The notes: generated from the letters alone by a model not told the origin. 64,000 nucleotides of DNA from Spirometra erinaceieuropaei (GCA_902702965.1 CACRXP010000092.1:427358-491357); one strand, 5' to 3'; positions 1 through 12,524 are shown, counted from the first letter of the stretch. Translations and numbers: made by a program.

Positions 1-559
1 TTGGCCACTTCTCGCTTGTTACTTAATGGTCAGATATTTTCCTATCGCAAACGCGAGAACATGCCTTGCGTCAATATTCGATATCTTTACTCACTTGTAA
101 GCTGGGTTTTACGATTATGGATGCATTAGATAGTGGCCTAATATTTTACCGAAACTGTTTTTTTGTTCGTTCCATTTTCAAATTGCGTATGCGCAGAGGC
201 TAGGCGGCACGAAGATCAACGTTCATTATGGCCGTAACTGAAAATGACTATACGGTGGCAGCCACTTTGTTGACAAAACAGAGTTTTCCCAACGGCAAAA
301 TAATTTCAACCAATTTAAACAAAGCCCAGACTGTGCGCGTTATTACTGCCCTTTAGGGCACGAAATCGCACAAAATTGCTCATCTGGCTTTTAGGAAGTG
401 GCAAAACATCTGGTTCTCTTAAAAAACCTGCGTAATCGCGACCTGATTCCCACGGTCATCATCAGACGAAAAATCAGGTTTCACGCCCTGATGCCCAACC
501 GGAGTCTAGGACTGGTGTCAGCATAAGAAATTGTCCAAAAATATTACGACGTCCATTTT
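1..559. other. No recognisable feature
   Basis: AT-rich sequence with no supported gene. The right end runs into a long-TIR element fragment. Confidence 0.5.
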
Positions 560-1445
560 CGCTCAAATGTATGTACATTTTGCCTGGTGAAATTACGTGG
601 AAAATATGCGTGGAAAATATGCACAACTATATTCATTCTTTTGCTTATTCGGTAGAAAATTACGCCTCCTTCTAATTGTATACTCGAAGCAGTGACATAA
701 TTCGGCTTTAAAAAAGTTTCTGATTGTGGGACTTTTTAATATCGTGAATTAGTCGTTCAATAGACGCCTTGTCTCTGTATTTACCAATGTGGCTTTTAAA
801 GTTAACAATATGGATTCAATCCACTGCTAAATTTTATGAACCGTATATGGTCCCCTTTATTGCCATGGAGCAATGTGTGGTTTTCTGTACGCGGAAAATA
901 TACGGCATGTAGTTTGGAAACCCTGAATCCAAGTGTAACGATAGAGCAGGGTCAAAATTATTCAGAACTTGGAAAGGTTTTGAAAACCGAATTATACCCT
1001 TCCTTCGAGTATAAGGTTAGAAGGAGACGTAGTTGTAGTTTGGACACTCTGGAGGGAAGTGTAATGACAGAGAAGGCAAAACACTATGCGAGAATTAAAG
1101 ACTTTTTAAAAACTAAAAGCTGCGTAATCTTGAAAAGTAACATTTAAAAGGCGTCATTTGCTACTAAATGAGTATATGAGAGAATATTTCTGATCACTTT
1201 TTCTATAAGATATTACTGAATTTAGAACGGAATCGATAATCTATGTGCAAAATTCATACTACATAAGTGGTCAGAGTGTAGTTTTCGCAGACACTCGAAA
1301 AGATGTTCATTCAGTAGTCTGCATCCTGGTGTGACTGAGATATCTTAGGGTTATGCTGCATGGCAGTTAATATTACAATGCTACTTAAGTAGTCTTTCAG
1401 AATCGAAAGTTTGTTTCAGAGTTTCGGTCAAAGTTTCATGAGATG
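560..1445. mobile_element. Long-TIR non-autonomous element, diverged copy
   Basis: Both arms resemble the near-complete copy at 57992-58980: the CATTCGGTAGAAAATTACG-like stretch, the AATTCGG-TTTAAAAAAG stretch and the right end CAGAATC-AAG...TTTCATGAGAT. The left terminus is missing or degraded. An open frame over 836-1147 is a by-product of the repeat. Confidence 0.6.
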
Positions 1446-3589
1446 GCGTGTGCAAGCCCTTCCATTTGTCCTCTCCCACAACTCCAGCACCCTCAACTCG
1501 CTGACACCGTCATGCAGGAGGCGTGGGAAGTACGGGTGTGACTAAAAATTCCCCCTAGGCACATATGAACTCTATCCACAGCTTAGAAGTTCATTCTTCA
1601 TGCAATTGTGGTGACCTGTTTAGAAATTGCCGGAAACAGCTGACTTCTCCTTTAATGAAAATATCACAAATTAACGTCCATTCATACGTAAATGGACTAA
1701 AGCAAAAAAAAGAGTTCTAAAGCAGCCGCTTTTTGTGAGCTCTCGAGAAGATAGTTATCAGAGGCTTTTGTTTGAACATTTCTAACTCGCCAAACCAAGG
1801 CGGTGTTTGTTAGTTCTCGTCTCCTAATAGTCCAAGGCATGAACAACAGGTCCAGACAATTGGGTCGGGTAAACATAAACGCCAGTTGTCTCTAAGCAAC
1901 ATATAAACACCGATCAGATATTTTGAGTGATATTTCTAGCGTCTGATCACGATACTAGACATTGTGGTAAGGCATCCTCATTACAGTAGTAGACATTGTC
2001 TTACCGACTAACCAACAGAGTTCTCTGCGGGTGGAAGGATGTTGTGCAATCTACGCATCTACCGTGGCCTGTCGCCTAATCTGCCACCTCCACTCTAAAC
2101 GCTTACCCCCTCCACACCGAATCCTATTCCCTCCCCTTCCTAATCCTCTATCACTCGCGAACGAACCTTTTACTCTCCTAACTTGTACACTTATTCAAAT
2201 AAGTATATATAATGAAGTATTCCTCAAAAAACGCATATTCGTCAAAGCCTTCTCATAGTGATCAAATTTTTTTATGAAAGCACTACCATGACTGGCAACG
2301 TTTAGTTTTGGCGTTTGTTTTAATCGGCCACGAAAGCGGATCTAACTTTCGTACTTTCGCACGGGCACATATCGTCAGATTTTCTCACAAAGACCGATGA
2401 TAATAACATAGTAATAACCATAGCAATTTTTGCCGAATGGCATTGGATGGAAAATGGAAGTCTCCCTGGTTGGGGCTATTAGCTCTCAATGGCTCAAGTG
2501 TTTCCATCCTCTATCCTGCAGTGGAGAACGCAACACATAGATTGAACAGTTTCAACTTCCATGAATGCTCGCGACACTCCGTAATTACTTCCGGCATAAA
2601 AACCTGATAAGAGCTCTCGGGGAAAATGGCAGAGGCAGGAATGGTCATTTCTGGCTTGCGGATTAGAACCAACGAGACATTCCGATTTCGCAAAAGTTAA
2701 GCGAAAATGAAACCAGCAAAGCCGACTAGGCGTTAGATGCAGTCGACTACTCGAAGTAGACTTCTGAAAGGGCACACATACTGCATGACTATGCAAATAC
2801 TTTTTTTAAAGTGGGAGTAAATTGGTGATTTTTTTAAAGAAAGGAAACAACAGTTATTTAAAAATTACTGTGATTCAAGTTTGATTCAAAGTAATGCTTA
2901 ACGACAACTATAATCTCTTCCCATTTTTCAGTTACAAACTGAATTCCATGGTAGACAAACTGTTGGTCTTTTGAAGCAATCAAATGATCCAGCCAATTCT
3001 TGACCTCGTCCTAGGAGACGAGGCGCCCCACAAAAAGACTATTTTGCATCGTCTAAAATAAATTATAATTGAGGAAGCAACGTCTGGCGAATACGGCGGA
3101 TAAGGGAGGACTTCCCGGCAAAGTGCTTTCAAGGTTTCCTTTACTTACTGTGAAGTATTGTTTTTCGTTTTCCTGTTGCAAAATCACTTTACCATGCCTT
3201 CCACTATATGTCGGTCTCTTTTTTATTCGATATTCGACTCAAATAAATCATTTTTAAATCGTTCAGCAATAGTGTTTCAGCTGGTTTTGACAACTCATAA
3301 TAAGTCACTTTTCTTCAGTCCCACCAGATACGCAGCCATTGTCCAGAGTTTATCGCGTTTAGAATTAAAGCAACAGGTCCACTTTTGTGTCCAATCACGA
3401 GTCAATGCGAAAAAATGAGTGCAATAAAAACAGTGTTTTGCGCGTGGTATTACGCCTTTCCTGTTGCCTTTCAGTTAATTCATTTGGCACTCAAACTCCT
3501 TGTTTCCCCACTGCTCTCAATGCATGCAACCTTATGCCAACAGTGGATCTATCGATTTTTGTAACTTCTGACATTTCCTGAAACAAGTC
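1446..3589. other. No recognisable feature
   Basis: About 2.1 kb of AT-rich sequence. Short open frames here have no family resemblance I can name. Confidence 0.45.
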
Positions 3590-3593
3590 CGTG

Positions 3594-3865
3594 ACTCAGT
3601 GGCTAGAGACGTTGGGCTTCTAAAGAAATGGTCGCGGGCTCGAGCCCCAGGTGTTGCACACCTCGGAATTGAGTATGACTGGCTGACGACTGCTAACAAG
3701 CCAGAAATGGCCATTCCAGTCTCCCTTGTCACTGTCGGTAATACTATTCTGACTATATCATGCGACGCAGCGCAGCTGCTGATTAGGCTCGAGATAGAGC
3801 TCTTAGGCACAACGGGACGGGTTAGTACCGTAACACGATTGGTAAGCGTCCTCCTACCATTTGCT
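3594..3865 (+). mobile_element. tRNA-derived SINE, near full-length
   Basis: It begins with a tRNA-like head with an A-box-like segment (GACTCAGTGGCTAGAG) and a B-box-like segment (GGGCTCGAGCCCC). It continues with the family body (GACTGGCTGACGAC, AAGCCAGAAATGGCCATT, GTCGGTAAT). It ends with GGTAAGCGTCCTCCTACCAT, matching the 3' segment of other copies. The anticodon-like loop reads CTTCTAA, suggesting a tRNA-Arg(TCT) ancestor. Confidence 0.75.
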
Positions 3866-4189
3866 TAAACGCATGACATAGATCGTGACTAATTACGGCT
3901 TCTAATCCCTCATTTTCAAAATTGCCTGACTCTCCTTAACGCTTCCTACTTTTCTATGTCACAGTCCCCACTACTTAAACATTCGAATTATCTCTTGTAT
4001 GCTCTTTCAGAGAGGGCGCATTCATCATAAACATCTTCCAGAAAACAATAACCTCTAGCAGCACATTTTAAATTAAAACAAAGACGCCATGTTTCCTGCA
4101 AAAGCTTCTTTTTGGTACTGAATTTTCCATTTTCCATATAAGAGACGTTTATATCACAAACCAAGTATGACAACTTTTCACACGTACAT
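3866..4189. other. No recognisable feature
   Basis: Spacer between the SINE and a long-TIR element; no supported gene. Confidence 0.4.
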
Positions 4190-5490
4190 TCCGTGACCGA
4201 CCTCATGAAATGTTAGCTGAAATTCTGAAACAAGTTATCGATTAGAAAAAATTACGGCAAGGGGGTGGTTTGTGGCCGCGATTACTAACTCCGGGGAGCA
4301 CTTCTGTCGAGCAAAAGAGCTGAACATCGAAGAACTTTGTGGTATCACTAATTTCCGCCCTCCATATTGTCACCAGTTAAAGGAGGACACCATTTTTGCC
4401 ATTTAATGACTATAGTTGATGAATTTGATGCCCCTTTGCAGGCATTGCCAAAAAGTTATTGCATTGTCGTATTTTTACTGTAACGGCTGCCTTAAACCAT
4501 CTTAACCACCCCCACGCAACAGCCACCGCGTGGCCTTTATGTCTATTTCTATGGCACGTACAACCAAATATCGCCAGTTATTTTCTTTTGGCAAAATTGC
4601 CCCCCAAAGTAAGCTACCCCAGCCATAAACCATACCCTTGACTCAATTACTTAAGTGGGGTTGTAATAGTGATTGTCGCATGGCTTAGTCCTTTGATATT
4701 TCACACACAGCAGGATGCTGGCTTTTGAAGGCACTTCTTTTTGGACGTCTAAAAAACCGCGTAGGTGTGCGATGTTCCTATAAGTGTAAAAATATTTTGA
4801 AAAATGCATAAAAGCATTCTCATTTGGTAGCGAACCATGTCTTCCTCAAATGTTGCATCCAAATAAAGGGTTTCTTTCAGTTTTAAAAAAGTTTGAAATT
4901 TTGCGACTTTTTAAAATTGTACTATGTCAAATCGAATAGCTTAGTATTTGTCTGCTTAACAATACTCCTCATTAAATAGGCTGCATAATTTAAATCTGTC
5001 CCAACATTCTATAAATCCCATATAGTATTTTGTCGATGCCTTTGAGGAATGCATGTTTTGCTTACGCAAAAAGTACAAAGCATTTGACTGAAAATCCTGA
5101 ACTAAAATGCAACGGTAGATCGAGTCCAAACATACCCGGGGACTAAAACACTCTTTGAAAACCTTAAATTACCGTTTCCGTGAGTTGACATTTTAAAAAA
5201 GACATAATTTGCTACCAAATAAGTGAAAAAAACAATATTTTCGTAATGGTATTCTGTGAATTAGTGAAATTACAAGGACATCAAGAATCTATTCAGAAAC
5301 GTCATAGTAATTAAGCAGCCACCGTCTACCGAGTGCGGATTTCGCAGTAGGCCGGAATAAGTGCTTTGGAAAACCAACACCCTGGCTCATGTCGCAAAAC
5401 AATCGATCTTACAGCCCCATCTAAGTAATCCACTTTTATCGACAACGCACTTCAGAATTTCGGTCGACAGCTCGTGAGATTGGTCGCGGG
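4190..5490. mobile_element. Long-TIR element interrupted by another repeat
   Basis: The left end reads CGTGACCGACCTCATGAAAT, as in the complete copy at 37985. The family sequence stops near 4255 and resumes near 4646 (TTACTTAAGTGGGGTTGTAA). It then runs to a right end near 5490 (CACTTCAGAATTTCGGTCGA). The roughly 390-bp interruption matches a second repeat seen at 43707-44010. Confidence 0.6.
4256..4645 (+). repeat. Dispersed repeat inserted into the long-TIR element
   Basis: It shares GGCAAGGG, TACTCCGGGGA-like, CCTCCATATTGTCAC and TTTTTGCCATT with 43707-44010 in the same order. I estimate roughly three quarters of positions match over the first 200 bases. No coding potential was seen, and the class is unknown. 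Confidence 0.6.
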
Positions 5491-6936
5491 CTGTGCCTTT
5501 AATTAGCTGATTTTTAGTTATATGGAAGCAGCACCTGATAAAGCATATAGAACAAAACAACAATAGCTAAATTCCCTGCCTGATAATAGGCAGAACGCGG
5601 TATATATAATCCGTTTATAAAACCGTGTTGGATACCACGCAGTAGGTAAGTCAGAAGGGCACCTAATTTTGAACACGGTTCCATAAAGAACTGATTTTTA
5701 TTTATTATAAGGACAGTTAACTGACAAGTAAATCATATTTTGCTTCGCAGATGGAGAAAGAGCAAGCCGGCCGCCAAAAAGAAGTCTAAGAAGCAAGTAG
5801 TTAATACCACATGATTGTATGCTCTTCCCTATAGGCTGCATTTTCTTTCGTAAAACCAGTTCATTGTCTGGCGACAGTCATCCCAAAATATTTGTGGGTT
5901 CGTTGCCGCTCTTGATATCCGGAAGTTTGTTTTGTATTGTCTTGGGCGAGACGGTAATAAAAAAGACTACGAATTCCTGGTTGTTATGATAAAGTCCATC
6001 CATGTATTCTGCCTTTGCTGTTATTGGCTAGCAAAGATAACATCGTGCGCCAGATTTCGTTCTCTCAAATTGGCACATTTCAGCGTCAATGTAAATTGAA
6101 TTCCAACTGATATGCCCCTTATCGAATAACAACGTTCGGTTGTGCATTTTCCATTAAAAAATTCACTGTCATGACATTTCGCAACTGCATAACGAGGCCC
6201 TCTCAATGTATTTCCAAAGGTCACTTTAGGCCAAAAATTCACAACCGTCTCTCGTGTATGCAACCAAATGACGGATATTTGATACCTTCCATTTATGCAG
6301 CAAAAGGGCCCCCTTTTCGCTGCTTTTTTCGTCACCTTTTTAAACATTTTCGATGTGGCCTTGCTGATGTTGAAGTGTTTCCCAAATACGGCATTCGTAA
6401 AATAGTGTACCTCAGACACTCGGCCTTTTTCTCAAATCTGGAATACGGTGTGCGGCAATTGTGGCGCTCTACCTTCTCGTTATCGTTTATTTAGTTCCTA
6501 AAGTTCAGGTATTAGGAATGGCTATAAACAGGACTGCTTAGTTACAATATAACAGCATTTACGGAGAAAGGGCCACAGTTTAACCAGTCAGAATTTCTAA
6601 GGTATAAAATAGCCTTGGTTTCTCGAGAACTCCGTAACTTTATGGGTCTACTGTTACCGGATCAACATTTACCCTCCTTTAGGAGTTTTGTATCCACCTG
6701 GCTTGGTGGGATGCACAAGCACATGAGGATAAGGTAACGACGGTTTTGACGCGTAACGTCTACTTCGTCTCAAACAAAATAAATCTAAAAAGCATTATAC
6801 CTGGGCAACTGTGTTTATTTTGTATCAGGTAAGGCTAATAACTAGTACTATGAATGCCAAGAAACTGCTGAGTTGTCTCCTAAATTTCGGCAATCTCGAT
6901 TTTAGAAAATTCCTCTGCATTCGATGTATACATATA
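5491..6936. other. No recognisable feature
   Basis: Contains overlapping short open frames on both strands around 6021-6494, with no domain I recognise. Confidence 0.4.
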
Positions 6937-7386
6937 TATGAGAAGAAAAGGCGATTTAGGGAACCATAGTTTTGCTGTCCTGAGGTTTCAAAAACAAACA
7001 AGCTTCCATCTTCGGAGGTGAGTTGGGTATAGGTGGGTGACAGTCATGTCAAGACGGTTTTTTACATATGAAGTCAGGGCGGCAGGGAGGAAGGGGCGGG
7101 GAAGGAGTCCTAGAGCGTCTTTTCGCAAGATGAAGGGATGATGGATCAGCTATAGTGGCCACCAGCCCCTCATCCGGCGAAAAGACGCTCTAGGACTCCC
7201 TCCCCGCCCCTTCCTCCCTGCCGTCCTGACTTTATATGTAAAAAACCCGTCTTGACATGACTGTCGCCCACCTATAAATACTGTAAGGCGGGAGACCCCA
7301 CTCACCTCCGACGATGGAAGCTTGTTTGTTTTTGAAAGGTCAGGCCAGTAAAACTATGCTTCCCAAGATCGCCTTTTCTTCTCATT
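6937..7386. mobile_element. Foldback element with about 190-bp inverted arms
   Basis: The left arm (6937-7126) and the right arm (7177-7386) are near-perfect reverse complements around a loop of about 50 bp. Shared segments include GAGAAGAAAAGGCGAT, AACAAACAAGCTTCCATC, GACAGTCATGTCAAGACGG and GGCAGGGAGGAAGGGGCGGG. The right arm carries an extra segment of about 25 bp. It has no coding capacity, so it would be non-autonomous. Confidence 0.8.
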
Positions 7387-7424
7387 TATGTCCGGGGACG
7401 CCCATCTTCGCTTCTGTTAGCAAT

Positions 7425-7552
7425 ATATATATAATGGTGGAGGGACGCTCGTCGATCGCGTTACGGAACTCAATCGCCTCGTTGTGTCTTATGGCTCTCT
7501 CTTGAGCTCAGATAGCTGCCATACAGCGGCGCATGATATAGGCGGAATTTCA
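7425..7552 (-). mobile_element. SINE 3' segment
   Basis: Matches the 3' half of the SINE in reverse: an AATGGT-GGGACGCTC start, TTACGGAACTCA, GCTCTCTCTTGAGCTC and GCGCATGATATAGGCGGAAT. The tRNA-like head is absent. Confidence 0.65.
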
Positions 7553-7569
7553 TCATATATACACCTGAT

Positions 7570-7925
7570 ATGATAAGTAAGGAAATGTCAACTGGAATTC
7601 TGGAATGCGTTTTTGACTCGAAAGATTACTAATGTAGGTTATAATACTAATCACCATATAACATAATCCCATGATAATTCAACTTCTTCGGACCGCCGGC
7701 TTTTGAAAGAACTTCCTTCCGGCCGCCTGCAATAGCACTCTACAAAAAAGACCATTTAATTAATATTTATCTTTCACACTGATTATAAATTCAAATATAT
7801 TTCATAGAAAAGATGCAGGAAAATATTCATTTTTTACACACTTTGGTTGAAATTAACGTCTTTTTCAAATTTTATGATCGAAGGAAGAGCATAATTTAGT
7901 TTTTAAATCTTTTCCACTTCCAGTA
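7570..7925. mobile_element. Long-TIR element, left arm only
   Basis: It follows the left-arm order of 57992-58980: GGAAATGTCAAC, ACTCGAAAGATTACTAATG, the CCGGCTTTTGAAAG segment, TATAAATTCAAATATATTTC, and the CGAAGGAAGAGCATAATTTAG segment. No right arm was seen. Confidence 0.55.
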
Positions 7926-10250
7926 TACTTCTTTTCGTCGAAATTCCTAATCTTTTACAACTATACACATGATTTCGCCAATCAGGTGAAAAAGGGGGAG
8001 ACTGAGAAGGTAAGAAGACAAGTTGTAAAAGCAACTTCGTGCTCTGTAGGAAGACTACGAATTGATGCACTCACATGCTGTAATAAACTTGCAAAATAAC
8101 AATCGAATATCATCAAATGGTTCCCCACTTTGGTGCTTTTATGTCGGTTTTGTTCATTTGTCAGTTTATGACCAGGCGAACTGATTTTGGTCTCTTCTGA
8201 GGGAAGACTATGCTTACCGAAGACAAGAAACCAGTCCTAAAGGTCATCCCCAGCATTCGTCCTACCCTCAAACGTCATGTGATTGGAGAATCCTGCCGAA
8301 GATGCGATGAAGTTGATAAATGGAGGTCATAGGATTTGTGCTGGTGTTGTTTATTCCGAATTGGTCAGAGCGGGCAGCTGGCATCGTATGAGGAGTGCAG
8401 TCTTAAATTAGAACCATGTGGTAATTTAGATAGAGGAAATTTTATCCCTTCAAGAAAATAGATTAAATCCAAACTTTCTATGCCCGATGTTGTTGCATCC
8501 TGCCGTGAATATCAGAACTGCAGAAGGAGATATAATTCTTCGTAGGAACGAAATGAAAGGCAACGGAGGCCAGTCTTCACTTCATCTGGTCGATGGCACT
8601 CCAACGAAACCAGCACTATTAACTGACAGGGAAATGTTCATTTGTATATTAGCCAGTTGTGTTTGTTCTTCATGTAAGAACTATTTTTCATGTCATTCGC
8701 AAAAAGAACAGGAGTCGAAATGCAGTCCTGCTTCAGTAAAAAAAACATGGCAAAATGTGAGCGTCAAACTAACTAAATGTGTTGTTTTTGCGAAGGGATT
8801 TCCACTGCACATCGACACTGGACTATCATCCCTACCATTTTATACCGCCAACCACTCGTCGTAGATAGTAGTCTTTCTTTCGCAACAGCTTTGCAAATCC
8901 GAACAGAACTGCGGTTTCTGCGGAGATAGGTCCATCTTTCTTCAAATCGAGTGTGCTTTTCAGTATGAAATAAAAAATCGAAATATAATCATAATCTTTA
9001 GGAGCATCCGTTGGGCAGATAGCTCCTGCTCAGATCTTGCTTCAGTTGGTTTTTTTCTGTAATTTGAAAGTGGGCTCGTTTGACGCCGCATTCTCACAGT
9101 CTCTGGTGACGGCTTCCCCTACGAGACTGAAAGCTGCACTTTCCTAGTGATCGAACGTTCAGCTGTTTTGCAACAAGAACATGGAACCCGCATGTTCGCT
9201 TTCATTTATAAAAACTTATCGCCAAATAAAATGAACGTCCTCAACGTCAGTCTGCGATAAAAAAGCGCCAATCGCAAAAAATGCTTTTGCAAATCATCCC
9301 TTCAAAAGGCCTCTACTGGGCCATTTCGCATTACCTTCATCCAAAGCTAATCTGAGGAGAAATCCGGACGTTTGGCACGCTTATGCTTTTTCAGTCATAA
9401 ATTAAAATAGATTTTTCTTGTTCATTTCTGAAACTGCTCTTGTCATCTTAGGCTACATTCAAGCTCCATTTGTGATTATAAATATGCCCCAGGTAGGCCA
9501 CCAATAATTGTTTCCGTTGACGCCACAAATAAATGTTGAACTGGTATTCAAACGACAGCTACCCGGCCAGTTCAGTCGGCTACATTCTAGTGGGCTCAAG
9601 GCTCCGCAGCTGGGTTCAAAACAGCGCGAGTGGCTGACAGCAGCAATTTGTGGAATGTTTCCACCGGCTCGAAAAAATCGATTTTTTCACTACCCCCTAA
9701 CATGTACGCCGTAGTATTAAAAACACTCTTTGACGTTGCATGCATCTTTAAGGTATCTGATGCGAAACTGGCATATATAATAGCTACGAAATGCTGATGT
9801 TGAGGACAAGAGAATATCAGAAGATAAATTAGAATACGGGTACCTCTTTAGGAAATTCAGGACAGTTCGCTCAAACTTTGGTTTTTCAGGGATCTTACTT
9901 TCCACTTGACCGTCCGGCAACGTCAGTCGGTTAGATATGGAACTAAGGATGTGTCTGCCATTTGATCTGCTTAACTGATGACCGGTCCGGCAGGCAGTCG
10001 ATAGTCAGTTGGAAATGTCAGTGATTATACGTAATTTGATACCAAATTTTCATTGTCATTAGCATTTTGTTTCACATTTTTAGTATACTGAGCTTCGGCA
10101 TTTGTTTATTTTAACTAACCCCCGTTGTGTTTGTCGTTTAAATTTTGGTCTTTTTGGGTTGCGCGCTCCATTAGATTTTATCGGCACTTTCTGTTGGTAG
10201 CCAATCCCAACTGGCAACGCCCATGGGTCGGAGCATGTTTTCTTTCGCCC
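7926..10250. other. No recognisable feature
   Basis: An open frame at 8487-8864 (125 codons, Cys-rich in the middle) starts at a non-ATG codon and matches nothing I know. The rest is non-coding by eye. Confidence 0.4.
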
Positions 10251-10538
10251 ACGCCTCAAAGTGCACCTCTCATCTGCACCCGAAATGCCCACCCCATACG
10301 TCCTGATGACGGAAAACTTCGAAAACCCTTAACTACCGAGGTCCTGAGTACAGAAATCCGGTCCCGTTTTAGGACCGAGTCGACAGAAAAGGCAGTGGTC
10401 ATTGAAGTCATCGGTCTATGGGGCAGCTGAAAAAATTCTTGCATCCTTCTAGCAACGCTGCAGTAACTAGATAATCGGAAAAGGCCCGCAGTTTTTGTTC
10501 CAGACAGCTCGAGCCCGGTTCCGCAACAATGCATCCTT

Positions 10539-11160
10539 CTACCAACCCCGGCAGCCCATTTGTGAGAAGTCGGGTGATTGCTCTTGTGGTGGGAAAGAAG
10601 TTCCGCTTAAGTTCATCGCAGTAACTGATGTATGAAATGTCCCATCAACCCTTCTTTGTACGAGAGCATCAAAAAACAGGTGTGTTGTCAGTCTCTTTCT
10701 CGAGTGTGAATGTGATTCCTGGAAATGTTGAGTAAAGATGTTGTGGAGTACTTCCAATTGATCTGCTTTAGCAATAACAAAGGTGTCATAAACATAACGC
10801 ACCCATAATTCGGAGTATACTACTGAAGGACGACAGTTCCTAATTTATGCATCGTGGCTTCTGCGATAAAGCCAGAGGTGGGTAATCCTATAGGGGCTCC
10901 CTTCATCTGTTGGCTGTATTCCTGTGAAAATTAAAGGTTCGCTTCCAGTCATACAGTGGGTGAGCTAACTCATTAAATGTCAACGGAAATTCCCAAATAC
11001 GCCTAAAAGAACTACGGAACTCGGTTGACCCCGATATCCAATCCAACTGTCCTTCCTTGGCGTACTTGTGCGCCGGTGTACAAATGGACAACTGCAAACC
11101 ACAGTATTCAGAAAATTCCCCAACACGAGGCAAAGCCTACACCTTAAGAGCAATCGCCCT
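10539..11160 (-). pseudogene. Penelope-like reverse transcriptase fragment
   Basis: Minus-strand frames give ELAHPLYDWKRTFNF, then GLPTSGFIAEATMHKL-like text, then MRYVYDTFVIAK (the YVDD catalytic box, here YVYD), then a FFDALVQRRVDGTFHTSV segment. This order and these motifs are those of Penelope-like reverse transcriptases. Frameshifts and stops split it, and the catalytic Asp pair is altered, so it is dead. Its orientation is opposite to the 3' part of the same kind of element that begins at 11180. Confidence 0.75.
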
Positions 11161-11179
11161 TTAACTAACAAACCTAGCT

Positions 11180-11714
11180 GTGTCCGAACTCTATTCCAAA
11201 GAGTCGAAACACACTGCAACACGCCGGAAGATTAAAGGGCCGAAAGACTGTACATCTTTGCAGACAGTGGTTATTCCAGACATTTTATCGAGAGAAGAAG
11301 GCGTCGAGCGAATAGACGACGGGCAAATGAACAGCAATTTGAAGTCTGGAGGACCATTCCCTACATAAAAGGAGTCTCTGAGGAGGTGTTTCGATTGTTG
11401 CAACCCGCCAGAGTAGGCGTAGCCCATCGACTCCAGGCAACACTATGGAGCCGTCTGATGCAGCCTAACAACAAACTTTCACCCGCTGATATCTCTGGAG
11501 CTGTCTACAAAATAAATTGCAATGAGGGCAACCGCAACTATGTTGTCGAAACAGAGCGGAAATTCCAGACCCGCCCACAAGGGCAAAAATTGGCAACTCG
11601 GAGGCTAGACCCAAACTCACAACCGGAAATGTACGTTGGAGAACACGTGCGTACTTTCGATCTCCAGAGGGCTACCATCTTAGGCTGGCGCAACACAAAA
11701 GCAGAACGGCTAAC
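11180..11714 (+). pseudogene. Penelope-like C-terminal region with GIY-YIG remnant, first part
   Basis: The plus frame reads FRLLQPARVGVAHRLQ, then SGAVYKINCNEGNRNYVVET, which corresponds to the VVYxIxCxxGxxNYVGET region preceding and starting the GIY-YIG domain in Penelope-like elements. It ends with NTKAERL, where a 395-bp element interrupts it. It resumes at 12110. Stops and frame changes make it non-functional. Confidence 0.7.
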
Positions 11715-12109
11715 GGCAACAGTATGGAGAAGAACCCCACTTAAGTGATGGCAGACTGTTGATCACGTCATACTTGATTGGCGATAAGCGGAGTTTTGCG
11801 GGTGGGGTGGCGCAATAGACAGTAAGCTGACAAAATGCAGGAAAACGCAAATTCTTTGGTTTCCTCCTGAAAGACTCATCATACGCTTTCGTACGACAAT
11901 GGAAATGAACGCGGTAATTAAAAATAAACAAAATGTGAATTTCGAAAAATAATGGAGTTTGAGTGGTGGTTTGAAGTCATGAGAAGTGATTGTTATTGGC
12001 AGTGTAATGTCGGCAAGGCCTACAAATGGATGACAAAATAAAAGACCCTATGACGTGATCCACAGTCTGCCGCCAGTTAAGTGAGGTCCTTCTCCATACC
12101 GTTGCCCGT
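11715..12109. mobile_element. 395-bp MITE with about 58-bp terminal inverted repeats
   Basis: The left end GGCAACAGTATGGAGAAG and the right end, read in reverse (GGCAACGGTATGGAGAAG), match over about 58 bp, with the inner part ending GATCACGTCATA. CTAAC occurs on both sides (11710-11714 and 12110-12114), a likely 5-bp target duplication. Removing the element restores the Penelope reading AERLTLKAWYSS. There is no transposase frame. Confidence 0.8.
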
Positions 12110-12345
12110 CTAACACTCAAGGCTTGGTACTCCAGTGCCAACTCCATCAATAGGCATCAGGACCTTCCCGTTGCCTACAAAATCCAACGATATCACATCC
12201 GTATAGCTCAGGACCAAGAAACCACAATGAACTTAAGAAGGCCATACATGGACAAGCCGACGGCGAGTCTACTCGGCGAGGAAGAAGAACCACCAGACCG
12301 ACCACCCGAAAAAGGTTCACTCACCTCCTCCGACAAAGCGGTGAC
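12110..12345 (+). pseudogene. Penelope-like C-terminal region, second part
   Basis: Continues the relic interrupted by the MITE: RLTLKAWYSSANSINRHQDL, then PVAYKIQRYH. The SINRHxDLPxAY string is the usual end of GIY-YIG Penelope proteins. An acidic, Pro-rich tail follows. Confidence 0.7.
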
Positions 12346-12484
12346 TAACAAAGCACACAGATAAAACGCCCGCCAGCCATTGGCCGAGAGGCCGAGGCAG
12401 CGAGAGAAGTGAAAAATCGATCAGTATGAGGCCGACCGACACTGCATTCCACTTTAAATTTCTGGCCGACTAAGAGCGCTTTAC

Positions 12485-12524
12485 GCTTTGACAATGGGGA
12501 GCCGACCAAGCTCTCCGAAACGTC
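12485..12524 (+). ncRNA. Degenerate hammerhead-like motif after the Penelope relic
   Basis: The CTTTGACAA box stands where CTGATGA is expected. A stem GGGGAGC/GCTCTCC follows, then GAAACGTC. The first core box is mutated, so it is probably inactive. Confidence 0.4.

Noticed and set aside
3594..3665. Possible functional tRNA-Arg gene
   Set aside because: The head matches many dispersed copies with a common non-tRNA body, and the cloverleaf stems do not pair well; it is a SINE head.
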